Assembly: GCA_964645985.1 (NCBI GenBank)
Contig: CAZYCC010000047.1
Span: 1-11,269 of the forward strand
DNA: 11,269 nt
Source of the DNA: CAZYCC01 sp964645985
GTDB taxonomy: Bacteria > Bacillota > Clostridia > Oscillospirales > CAG-272
Reading direction: 5' to 3'
Part shown: positions 1-7,172 of the stretch, one piece after another
Layout of the letters: each line of letters opens with the position of its first letter
How positions within the stretch are numbered: the stretch's first letter is position 1
The notes under the pieces: model-generated
The model's database searches: none
What the model saw: only the letters and a program-made list of their open reading frames with translations
What the model was told of the DNA's origin: nothing
Program-made: the position numbers and the translations under genes

Positions 1-31
1 CCCCTCATCCCCACCCCGCATACACCCCGCC

Positions 32-1654
32 CTACTCTTCTTTCATCGTGGGGAAGAGCAGGACGTCGCGGATGCTGGGGCTGTCGGTGAGGAGCATCAC
101 GAGGCGGTCGACGCCGAAGCCGAGGCCGCCGGTTGGCGGCAGACCGTACCCGAGCGCGCGCACATAGTCGTAATCGACCCGCGCGCCGGTCGCGGGGTCG
201 GCGGCGCGGCGCTCGGCGACCTGCCGCTCGAAGCGGTCCTTTTGATCGAGCGGGTCGTTGAGCTCGGAGAAAGCGTTGCCAAACTCCGTCCCATCGATGA
301 AATACTCGAAGCGCTCGGTGAAGGCGGGGTTCTCGGGAGAGCGCTTGGCGAGCGGGCTGTTCTCCACCGGGTAATCGTAAATAATTGTCGGCTGGATGAG
401 CTTGTCCTCCACGAGCGCGTCAAAGAGCGCGAGCAGCACATGGCCGCGCGTCGCCCGTCCCCCTTCCGGAACTTCTACGCCGCTCGCCGCCGCCGTCGCG
501 CGCGCGTCCTCGTCATTTTTCCAGTCGCGGTAATCGACGCCGGCGAATTTTTGCACCGCCTCGACCATCGAATAGCGCGCGAAGCGGCTCATATCGATTT
601 GCCTACCCTGATAGGTGATGGTCGTGCTGCCGCAGACCCGCCGGGCGAGGCGCGGGTAGAGCTCCTCGACGAGATCCATCATGCCGCGATAGTCGGTGTA
701 GGCGCAGTAGAGCTCGACCGTGGTGAACTCGGGATTGTGGCGCGGATCCATGCCCTCGTTGCGGAAGATCCGCCCGACCTCGTAGACGCGGTCAAGCCCG
801 CCGACGACCAGCCGCTTGAGGTATAGCTCGGTCTCGATACGCAGATACATATCCATATCGAGCGTGTTGTGGTGCGTCTTGAAGGGGCGCGCCGCCGCGC
901 CTATCTCAAAGGGCGTGAGGATCGGCGTATCGACCTCGAGGTAGCCGCGCTCGTCAAGATACGCGCGAATTTCGCGCAGAATAGCGCTGCGCCGCACGAA
1001 GGTCTGCTTCACCTCCGGGTTGACGATGAGATCGACATACCGCCGCCGGTAGCGCGTGTCGCGGTCGGTTAAGCCGTGGAACTTCTCGGGCAGGGGCAGC
1101 AAAGCCTTCGCGAGGAGCGTTAGAGAACGCGCGCGAAGGGTCGTTTCGCCCGTTTGCGTTTGGAAAACAACCCCCTCCACGCCGAGGATGTCACCGACGT
1201 CCCACTTCTTGAAGGCGGCGTACGCCTCCTCGCCGACCTCCTCGCGCCGTACATAGAGCTGTATGGTTCCCGCGCTGTCCGATAGGTGCGCGAAGGACGC
1301 CTTGCCCATCACCCGCCGGGACATCATTCGCCCGGCGACGCGCACGGTCTTGCCCTCAAAAGCGGGGAAGTCCTCTTTCACCTCCCCCGAGAGGGCGGTA
1401 ACGTCATAGCGGCGGATGGTGAAGGGGTCCTCTCCCGCCTCTTTGAGCGCGGTGAGCTTGGCGAGCCGCACCGCCGCCTCGCCGGACTCGCTCGCCCCCG
1501 CGCCGCTCTTCTTGCCGGGAGAACTCTCCCCCGTGGGTGCCGCGGAGCTGCACGCGCCGCTGTGCTCGGGTGCCGCCGCGGTTATCTGCGCGCGGGAATC
1601 CCCCGCCGAGGCGGGGGTATCGTCGCTCTCGCCGCTGTAAATTTCGCTCTTCAT
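32..1654 (-). CDS. lysS: Lysyl-tRNA synthetase, class II
   Basis: Charges tRNA-Lys with lysine using ATP, in the cytoplasm. The 540-residue protein has an OB-fold anticodon-binding domain (about residues 103-185) followed by the class II catalytic core. Visible signatures are ARPFKTHHNTLDMD (255-268), ELYLKRLVVGG (276-286), motif 2 FRNEGMDPRHNPEFTTVE (297-314), FSELNDPLDQKDRFERQ (462-478) and motif 3 GGLGFGVDRLVMLL (509-522), ending SIRDVLLFPTMK. The family is usually about 490-510 residues; the excess is a Ser/Ala/Gly-rich N-terminal segment (about 1-58) with no domain. The ATG overlaps the greA stop as ATGA, so translation is probably coupled to greA; the Shine-Dalgarno sequence before it is weak (AAAGA). 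It lies last in the visible operon. Very sure of the function, less sure that translation begins at this first ATG. Confidence 0.97.
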   Translation of the reverse strand: MKSEIYSGESDDTPASAGDSRAQITAAAPEHSGACSSAAPTGESSPGKKSGAGASESGEAAVRLAKLTALKEAGEDPFTIRRYDVTALSGEVKEDFPAFEGKTVRVAGRMMSRRVMGKASFAHLSDSAGTIQLYVRREEVGEEAYAAFKKWDVGDILGVEGVVFQTQTGETTLRARSLTLLAKALLPLPEKFHGLTDRDTRYRRRYVDLIVNPEVKQTFVRRSAILREIRAYLDERGYLEVDTPILTPFEIGAAARPFKTHHNTLDMDMYLRIETELYLKRLVVGGLDRVYEVGRIFRNEGMDPRHNPEFTTVELYCAYTDYRGMMDLVEELYPRLARRVCGSTTITYQGRQIDMSRFARYSMVEAVQKFAGVDYRDWKNDEDARATAAASGVEVPEGGRATRGHVLLALFDALVEDKLIQPTIIYDYPVENSPLAKRSPENPAFTERFEYFIDGTEFGNAFSELNDPLDQKDRFERQVAERRAADPATGARVDYDYVRALGYGLPPTGGLGFGVDRLVMLLTDSPSIRDVLLFPTMKEE

Positions 1655-2178
1655 TCTTTTGCCGGGGTAGTTTCGATACCGAGGATTTTCATTCTCGTCT
1701 CGCCCGAGGGCGTGGCGACCTTGACTTCCTCGCCCTTGCCGTGCCCGATGAGCGCGCTCCCGATAGGCGAGCGGTCGGAGATGCGCTTGGGGGAGGCGTT
1801 GGGATCCGCCTCGGTCGACCCGACGATGTCGTAGACCTGCTCCCGGCCGCTCTCGACGCGCCGCAGCTTGACGCGCGTGCCGACGCCGACGTGCTTGGTC
1901 GACACCTCCTCCACGACGACGATGTGCTTGAGCATCTCCTCAAGCTCCTCGATGCGCCCCTCGATGATGCCCTGCCGGTTCTTCGCCTCGTCGTACTCGC
2001 TGTTTTCCGAGAGGTCTCCGTACCCGCGCGCCGTGCCGATCTTCTCGATAATCCTCGGGCGCTCGACCGTCTTTAAGTTTTCCAGCTCATCGAGGAGCTT
2101 TTGCTTGCCGGCGGGCGTGACGGAGATGGTTTTGCCCTTTTCCGCGCCGCTCTCCAAAATGTCCTTGCCGTTGTCCAT
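1651..2178 (-). CDS. greA: Transcription elongation factor GreA
   Basis: Rescues backtracked RNA polymerase by stimulating cleavage of the transcript 3' end through the secondary channel. The 175-residue protein has the N-terminal coiled coil (about 24-90) with the acidic tip ARGYGDLSENSEYDEAKN; D55 and E58 match the pair that positions Mg2+ in E. coli GreA (D41, E44). The C-terminal FKBP-like domain follows, including SDRSPIGSALIGHGKGEEV (134-152). GreA is normally 155-160 residues; here about 15 extra residues precede the usual start. The ATG is supported by AAGGAAG seven bases upstream (2186-2192). The stop overlaps the lysS start by four bases. A terminator-like hairpin with a T-rich tract ends 20 bases before the start codon, so expression may be attenuated. 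Confidence 0.97.
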   Translation of the reverse strand: MDNGKDILESGAEKGKTISVTPAGKQKLLDELENLKTVERPRIIEKIGTARGYGDLSENSEYDEAKNRQGIIEGRIEELEEMLKHIVVVEEVSTKHVGVGTRVKLRRVESGREQVYDIVGSTEADPNASPKRISDRSPIGSALIGHGKGEEVKVATPSGETRMKILGIETTPAKE

Positions 2179-2410
2179 TGAGAAACTTCCTTCGTGTCAA
2201 AATAAACCGGCGGGAGCCCGCCCGCCCGGCTCATGCCGCCGCGATGCCAAAGCGCCGCAGGCGATGAAATTCCGCCGGAACCACGCGCTCGCTCCCCCCG
2301 CTCCTGACGCCCCTCGGCGCTCTCGCCGCGAGGGAATCGTTTTGCGCCTCCGCCGCGCTTTTGAAAAAATCTTTATCGGGGCTTCGCCCTCGCACTGCCT
2401 CCCGCGCGCC
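2179..2410 (-). other. Intergenic region between S41 protease and greA
   Basis: There is no credible gene in these 232 bases. On the minus strand the stretch contains GGGCGAAGCCC followed nine bases later by TTTTTT (about 2360-2387; a weak terminator form). It also holds a strong hairpin without a T tract (2311-2334, arms CCCTCG-GCG and CGCCGAGGG) and the terminator-like hairpin next to greA. A TTGACA at 2195-2200 has no -10 partner. I could not find a convincing promoter for greA here. Confidence 0.5.
2198..2229 (-). terminator. Intrinsic terminator or attenuator before greA
   Basis: Read on the minus strand, CCGGGCGGG and CCCGCCGG pair (8 bp with one bulged G) around the loop CGGGCT, and the stem is followed at once by TTTATTTT. 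This is the form of a Rho-independent terminator. It may end transcription of the operon upstream, or act as an attenuator in a greA leader. Only 19 bases lie between the T tract and the greA ATG, too little for a promoter, so any greA transcript must read through it. Confidence 0.65.
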
Positions 2411-4158
2411 TCACTCCTCCGGGGAGGAGAACGCCGCGAGGGCGGCGGCGAGCTGGGGGTCCTCCGCGCCTTGCTCGGTGGCGAAGAGGCCCGGCATGTG
2501 GAAACCCTCAGGCTCGCCGACGAGCAGGTCCGGCGTGATGCCGACCCCGTCGTAGTTGACGCCGCTCGGCGGATCGTAGTAGTGAGTCGTCAGCTTGACC
2601 GCCGACCCGTCTCCGAGTGTGTAGGTTGACTGCGCCACCCCTTTGCCGAAGGTCGTTTCGCCGACAATCACCGCCTTGTGATAGTCGCGCAGAGCGGCGG
2701 TGAACAGCTCCGCCGCCGAGGCGGTCCCGCCGTTGACGAGCACGGCCATCGGTGCGTCAAGCTCGCTCTCCTCCGACCGATACTCTTTTTTCTCGCCGCC
2801 CGCCGTGCGTGTCGTGACGATAACGCCCTCGGGCAGCAGGAAGTCGAGCGTCTCCACGACCGCGTCGAGCAACCCTCCGCCGTTATCGCGAAGATCAAAG
2901 ACAAAGCGCTCCGCGCCCGCCTCCTGTAGAGCCGCGACCGCCGCCTTTGTTTGGCCGGGTGTGGTGTTCTCAAAGGAGAGGAGATTGATATACCCGGTGA
3001 CCCCGTCGGGGAGCAGGCAGTAGGTGACAGACGACGCCGTGTAGCCCCCGCGCGTGACAAGGAGCGTTTGCGGCAGCTCACCGCTCGAGGCATCGCTGTG
3101 CGAGAGGGTAAGCTCGACCGTCGTTCCCTCCTCCCCGCCGACCGCCGCGACCATCTCCTCGTAAGAGTAGGTTTCGAGGCCCACCCCGTCGACCGCGAGG
3201 ATGCGGTCTCCGCGCGAAACGCCCGCCTTGCTCGCCGGGGAGCCCTCGCAGACCCACTGCACGCGCAGCGCGTCCTCCTCGCGCGTGACGATAATGCCGA
3301 TGCCGAAGCTCTCGCCGTTCTGGCTCGCCTCAAGCGAGGTGAACTCATCCTTTGTGTAGTATTCTGCGTAGCGGTCTCCCGCCGCGCCGACATACCCGGC
3401 GACCGCCCCCTCCCCCGCCGCGCTCTTGTCTATTTCCCCGATGTAGTTTTCATCGAAGAGCTCCCGCACCGTCTCGAGTTTGAGCAGATCTGCCGATTGC
3501 AGCTGCAGCTCGGAGATCTCGCGCTCATACTGCTCTCGGGTGGTGAGGAAGGTCATCTGGAAGGTGAACAAAACCGCCGCCGCGAGGAGCAAGACCACCA
3601 CGCCAAGCGGGACTTTGCGCCCCTCGCGCCCTTTGCCTTTGCGATGTTTCTTGCCGCCTTTGTCCTCAGGGGGCGCATCGGGCGATAACCCGAAGGGTTC
3701 GGCCGCTCTTTTCCGCCGCCCGGAGGTCGGCGCCCGCCGCACCGCGCGCGGCTTCTCCCGGCGCGCACTCGCCCCGTCCCCGCCGGGGGAATCGGTAAGG
3801 AGTTCCTCCCCTGGGAAGTCCTTGTCGGGGAAATCTTCGTCGAGAGAACCTTCGCCGAGGGAATCCCCCCCCGGGAGATCCTCACCGAGGGAATCCTCCC
3901 CCGGGAGATCNNNNNNNNNNNNNNNNNNNNNNNNNNNNNNNNNNNNNNNNNNNNNNNNNNNNNNNNNNNNNNNNNNNNNNNNNNNNNNNNNNNNNNNNNN
4001 NNNNNNNNNNCCCCCGGGAGATCCTCACCGAGGGAATCCTCCCCCGGGAGATCACCCGAGAAATCCTCACCGAGGGAATCCTCTCCCGGAAAGTCCTTGC
4101 CCGCGGGGAAGTCCTCACCCGCGTGCCGGGAGCGCTCGCCGTCGTCTTTGCTTCGCAT
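2411..4158 (-). CDS. S41 C-terminal processing protease with acidic repeat tail
   Basis: A membrane-anchored serine protease of the CtpA/Prc family, which cuts extracytoplasmic proteins near the C terminus. Numbering from the codon at 3742: basic patch 28-43, one transmembrane segment 45-65, short coiled coil 68-90, PDZ domain about 158-215, S41 core about 245-408. The catalytic Ser342 (GTASAAELF), Lys367 and Gln371 (GETTFGKGVAQ) are present. The reading frame stays open upstream of 3742 through an acidic repeat (DLPGEDSLGE units) into a 100-N gap. On the far side the same repeat continues to an ATG at 4158 preceded by GAGGAG, which I take as the true start. Coding frames on the two sides differ by one because the gap length is a placeholder. 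Minimum size is about 554 residues against roughly 380-450 for most relatives. It is fourth after ftsE-ftsX-M23; B. subtilis has CtpB (YvjB) in the same neighbourhood. Sure of the family; the N-terminal reconstruction is well supported but unproven. Confidence 0.93.
3824..4105 (-). repeat. 30-bp tandem repeat coding an acidic decapeptide
   Basis: Copies of a 30-base unit flank the N run: exact units at 3881-3910 and 4024-4053, with partial or diverged copies at 3842-3880, 4011-4023 and 4054-4105. The unit contains gggaatcctcccccgggag and reads DLPGEDSLGE in the protease frame. Because 30 is a multiple of three, all frames through it stay open, which explains spurious overlapping frames here. 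The outermost copies degenerate (DEDFPDKDFPGEE at one edge, KDFPGEDSLGEDFSG at the other), as expected for an array that expands from its centre. Confidence 0.9.
3911..4010. other. Assembly gap (100 N)
   Basis: Exactly 100 N sit inside the repeat, a conventional placeholder for unknown length. Both flanks are the same 30-base unit, so the gap most likely represents collapsed tandem copies. Coding frame and repeat phase both require a real length of 2 modulo 3, which 100 does not satisfy. Confidence 0.95.
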
Positions 4159-4237
4159 ACCTCTCCTCAGGGAGCGCCGCCCGCCCGCGCGCCCGCTTTG
4201 TCCTTTCACCCTTTAACCCGAACAATATCCGGGGGGC

Positions 4238-4253
4238 GGCGCGCTCGCGCGCC
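4238..4253 (-). other. Perfect GC hairpin between M23 and S41 genes
   Basis: A perfect palindrome, GGCGCGC-GA-GCGCGCC on the minus strand, lies 15 bases after the M23 stop. No T tract follows, so it is not a classical terminator; it could stabilise the upstream mRNA end or lower read-through. The remaining bases of this 110-base spacer show only the GAGGAG ribosome binding site of the S41 gene (near 4163-4168). Confidence 0.5.
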
Positions 4254-4268
4254 TCTCTTTCGATTTGC

Positions 4269-5537
4269 TCAGAGGTGATTCATCGCATTCTCGGCGACGC
4301 CGTTGACCCGCCACTCAATGTGGAGGTGGTTGCCGGTCGCGCTGCCGGTCATTCCGACGTGCCCGATGACGTGCCCCTGTTCGACCGTCTGCCCCGCCGA
4401 CACACTGAGCGAGGAGCAGTGCGCGTAGAGCGTCGACACGCCGCCGCCGTGGTCGATGACGACATAGTTGCCGTAGCTGCCGCTGTAGCCGGCGGTGATC
4501 ACCGTCCCCGGCAGCACGGCGTAGATGTCGGTGCCGCGCTCGGCGTAGATGTCGGTGCCGGTGTGCATTTTATAGGTCCCGGAGATCGGGTGATTGCGGT
4601 AGCCGAAGGGCGAGGTGATGTTCGTGTAGCCCGCCGGCAGCGGCCAGATCGTCCCCTCATCCGAGTGATTGGCGACCGGCTGCGAGGAGGGTTCGGTGTG
4701 CGTGCCGTTGAGGCGGTCCTGCTCCTCCTGCCGGCGGCGCGCCTCCTCCTCCGCCCGCTGCTGCGCGTAATACCGCTCGAGCATCGCGTTGAGTTCCGCG
4801 TCCGCCTCTTCTTCCTGCTGTTCAAGGTAGGCGCGCGCGCCCTCGTACTCGTCGATGTTCGCCTTAATCTCGTCCAGCTCCGCCTCCATTTCGGCGATGC
4901 TCTCCTGCAAAGCGGCGTTTTTCGCGTTGTATTCGTCGATTGTGCGCTTCTCTCCCTGTCGCAGCTCCTCGAGCTGCGCCTTCTCTTCCTCGAGCGCGGA
5001 GGTCTGCGCCTCCAGATCGCTCATCACGCGCTTGTCGTAGCTGAGCAGGTCCCCCGAGCGCTCGAGCGATTCGAGCATCTGCAAAAATCCCCCCGACCCG
5101 AGGATGAGTTGGAGCGTCGACATCTCCCCCTCCTCCTGCGTCGCGCGCAGCCGCCCGAGGAAGTAGGTGTATTTGCGGTCATATTCCGCTTGTTTTTCCT
5201 CGATGGCGGCGGATTTCTCGGTGATTTGGCGGCTGTACTCGTCGGAAAGCGCCTGAGAGGTCGCGATGTAGGAGTTGTAGGTTTCAATGAGGCTCTCGTA
5301 CTCCTGCACGCGCGCGAGCGCCTCGGCGCGGTCGTCCTTTGCCGCCGCGATCTGCGCGTCGATCTCGTCCGCCTTGGTGGAGAGGTTGTCCAGGCGCGCG
5401 CGCAGCTGGTCGATGTCATCGCCGGTCACCTTCTCCCCGGCGGCCGGCGCCGTCCCGCAGAGTAGGCAGAAGAGCAGGCAGAGCGCGAGCGCGAAAGCCG
5501 CCGCGCGCGAGCCCCGTGAGGACCGAAACCGAGACAT
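4269..5537 (-). CDS. Secreted M23 peptidase, coiled-coil, FtsEX partner
   Basis: A probable peptidoglycan endopeptidase activated by FtsEX, playing the part of EnvC, PcsB or CwlO. The 422 residues comprise an Arg-rich start and signal peptide (about 11-33, ending near APAAG), a long coiled coil (about 38-128 and 165-275), a short Pro/Ser linker (279-292), and a C-terminal LytM/M23 domain (297-422). The zinc ligands H325 and D329 (HTGTD) and H406 (HLH), and the catalytic H373 (LYAH) and H404, are all present. The domain therefore looks enzymatically active, unlike E. coli EnvC, whose LytM domain has lost catalytic residues and acts on amidases. The ATG has AAAGGAG five bases upstream (5543-5549). 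It lies between ftsX and the S41 protease. Substrate and direct FtsX contact are inferred. Confidence 0.93.
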   Translation of the reverse strand: MSRFRSSRGSRAAAFALALCLLFCLLCGTAPAAGEKVTGDDIDQLRARLDNLSTKADEIDAQIAAAKDDRAEALARVQEYESLIETYNSYIATSQALSDEYSRQITEKSAAIEEKQAEYDRKYTYFLGRLRATQEEGEMSTLQLILGSGGFLQMLESLERSGDLLSYDKRVMSDLEAQTSALEEEKAQLEELRQGEKRTIDEYNAKNAALQESIAEMEAELDEIKANIDEYEGARAYLEQQEEEADAELNAMLERYYAQQRAEEEARRRQEEQDRLNGTHTEPSSQPVANHSDEGTIWPLPAGYTNITSPFGYRNHPISGTYKMHTGTDIYAERGTDIYAVLPGTVITAGYSGSYGNYVVIDHGGGVSTLYAHCSSLSVSAGQTVEQGHVIGHVGMTGSATGNHLHIEWRVNGVAENAMNHL

Positions 5538-5565
5538 ACCCGCTCCTTTCGGAAAATGAGAAACA

Positions 5566-5580
5566 CACCGCCGTGCGGTG
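5566..5580 (-). other. Hairpin in the ftsX-M23 spacer
   Basis: CACCGC-ACG-GCGGTG forms a perfect 6-bp stem on the minus strand, followed by a T-rich but interrupted run (TGTTTCTCATTTTCC) just before the M23 ribosome binding site. It may be a weak terminator that lowers M23 expression relative to ftsEX, or a processing site. Function unproven. Confidence 0.4.
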
Positions 5581-5607
5581 GGAAAACGGGGCGAAAAACG
5601 AACGTGA

Positions 5608-5653
5608 GGGGGAAACCCTCCCGGAGAAATACCTCATCCGGGGGAAACCCTCC
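5608..5653 (-). repeat. Pair of 14-bp direct repeats upstream of M23
   Basis: GGAGGGTTTCCCCC (minus strand) occurs exactly at 5640-5653 and 5608-5621, offset by 32 bases. Each copy can fold as GGG-TTT-CCC. The copies sit in the 180-base spacer between ftsX and the M23 gene, which otherwise has no gene. Role unknown. Confidence 0.6.
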
Positions 5654-5717
5654 TTACGGGGAAGGGAAGCCTTCTCCCCGGCGCTCCCCGCGCGCTGCCG
5701 CGCGAGAGGCGTCCCTC

Positions 5718-7172
5718 TCACGCCTTGAGGTAGCGCCGCTGAGAAATCCAGCTGCCGACCGCGCCGGCTGTGACACCGATGAGGACGAAGGACCCCAATA
5801 TTTGCAGCGCGATGGACTGGAAGGGGACGACTTGCAGGATGTCGTACCCGCCGGTGAGGAACCCCGCGACCGCGCGGTAGAGCGCGTTTTCCACGAAGAA
5901 GGCGAGAATGGCGGTGAACACCCCGATGAAGACGCCCTCTAAGATAAACGGCGTCATAATGAATCCCGGCGTCGCGCCGACATAGCGCATAATCGAGATT
6001 TCCTTCATGCGCGAGAAGACGGCGAGGCGGATTGTCATAATGATGACGAAGAGCGTCACCACGAAGAGGATCACCATAAACCCGGCGAAGACCACCGAGA
6101 TGCCGCCTTTGAGGTTGTCGACCGTCTCGGCGACATCGGCGCGCGAGACGACATTCTCGATGCCCTCAATTTCGGACAGATCCTGCTCAAGCGCGGCGAC
6201 GTCGGCGCCGCTCGCGTAGGTGATAACGAGCGAGTCGCGGTAGGGGTTGTCGGCGTCGGTCAGCGTCGCGAAGAGCTGCGGGTACTCGGCGGCGTATTTC
6301 GCCTTCTCCTGCGCGAGCGTCTGCGCTTTCGTGACGATCGAAGCGCCCTTCACGGCGTTTTTGCCCTCCGCCGTCTGAAGGCCCTCCACTGTCGAGCGGA
6401 TTTCCTCTACCTGCGCCTCGGTATAGTCCTCGTTTATGTAAACGACGATTTGGTTGAGGTCGCCGAGGCCCTGCAAATTGACATTGAGGTTGACGATCAG
6501 CGCGTAGAAGCTACCTGTGACGACGAGGCAGGCGAGCAGCACGAGCGTTGACGCGAGCGTCATGCCGAGATTGCGCCACATCCCGACGAAGGCGGTCTTG
6601 ACAAGATAGGCGACGCTGTAGCGGCGCGGGCGCGTGTGGCTCCCGGTGAAGACCTCGCCCCCCTCCCCGCGTGTTTTCGCGCCCCCGGGGGATTTCTGCG
6701 CCTTCCGTGGCTTTGGCGCTCTGCCGCCGCCGCGCTCATCACCGCGCGCGGGAGAGGGGCGCTTCGCCTCGCCCCGCTGCCCCTTGCCGGGGGCGGGGTG
6801 TGCCGCGCCCGCATTGGGAGATCGCGCCGCCCTTGGCGCATTGCGCGCCGCGCCCGCGCGGGGAGCTGCCGCGCGCGGGGCAGGCGCGCGAGGTTTTTCC
6901 GCGCCGCTTGGGTAGCCCGTGCTACCCGCGTAGAGCGCGCTCTCGTCCTCGCCGTCTGTTTCTACCTCGCCGCCGAAATACTGCCGCGTGGGGTCGCGAA
7001 GGCTATCGTCCTCCCCGCGCGGGTCATCGAACTCATCGTCGAAATCCTCGCGCGCAAGGTCGCCGCCGCTCTCGGCGAAGGTATCTCCCTCGCCCTGACG
7101 CAAGGCATCGTCCTCCTCGCGCGAAGCGCGCGGCGCATTCTCAAAGTGTGCGTTTTCCGGTTCTTTGTTCAA
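5718..7172 (-). CDS. ftsX: Cell division ABC transporter permease FtsX, long N-tail
   Basis: Membrane half of FtsEX, which passes FtsE ATP hydrolysis to peptidoglycan hydrolases outside the membrane. The FtsX body runs from about residue 184 (RRYSVAYLVKTAFVGMWRN): TM1 about 207-227, an extracellular domain about 230-350, TM2 358-380, TM3 403-428 and TM4 452-475, with MKEISIMRYVGAT after TM2. Before the body is a 183-residue tail, acidic first (about 19-77) and then Ala/Pro/Arg/Lys-rich and basic (about 94-183). The family is usually about 300 residues. The start is TTG overlapping the ftsE stop (TTGA), with GGGGAG eight bases upstream; no start nearer the conserved body is evident, and a shorter gene would leave over 500 bases unexplained. 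Sure of FtsX, fairly sure of the extension. Confidence 0.95.
   Translation of the reverse strand: MNKEPENAHFENAPRASREEDDALRQGEGDTFAESGGDLAREDFDDEFDDPRGEDDSLRDPTRQYFGGEVETDGEDESALYAGSTGYPSGAEKPRAPAPRAAAPRAGAARNAPRAARSPNAGAAHPAPGKGQRGEAKRPSPARGDERGGGRAPKPRKAQKSPGGAKTRGEGGEVFTGSHTRPRRYSVAYLVKTAFVGMWRNLGMTLASTLVLLACLVVTGSFYALIVNLNVNLQGLGDLNQIVVYINEDYTEAQVEEIRSTVEGLQTAEGKNAVKGASIVTKAQTLAQEKAKYAAEYPQLFATLTDADNPYRDSLVITYASGADVAALEQDLSEIEGIENVVSRADVAETVDNLKGGISVVFAGFMVILFVVTLFVIIMTIRLAVFSRMKEISIMRYVGATPGFIMTPFILEGVFIGVFTAILAFFVENALYRAVAGFLTGGYDILQVVPFQSIALQILGSFVLIGVTAGAVGSWISQRRYLKA

Noticed and set aside
1..31. Possible next gene after lysS
   Set aside because: An ATG exists at position 22 on the minus strand but only seven codons are visible, which is not enough to support a gene.
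242..826. Plus-strand frame inside lysS
   Set aside because: Antisense shadow of a clear LysRS; high GC leaves opposite frames open.
2195..2200. TTGACA before greA as a -35 box
   Set aside because: Seventeen bases downstream is coding sequence of greA with no -10, so it cannot drive full-length greA.
3842..4105. CRISPR array
   Set aside because: The 30-base units are contiguous without spacers and stay in the reading frame of a protein.
3553..4209. Open minus-strand frame beginning GTG at 4209 and crossing the gap with Arg-rich sequence
   Set aside because: Left of the gap it is out of frame with the S41 domain; it is open only because the 30-base repeat leaves all frames open and the 100-N placeholder shifts frame. 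Right of the gap it is the true N terminus, with the better start at 4158.
3480..5465. Very long plus-strand frame (661 residues)
   Set aside because: It is antisense to the S41 and M23 genes, crosses the gap, and reads as Arg/Leu/Val-rich shadow sequence with no domain.
5416..5637. Minus-strand frame starting ATG at 5637 with AAGGAGG upstream
   Set aside because: It overlaps the M23 start and signal peptide in another frame for over 100 bases and becomes Arg/Gly/Ala-rich; no family resemblance.
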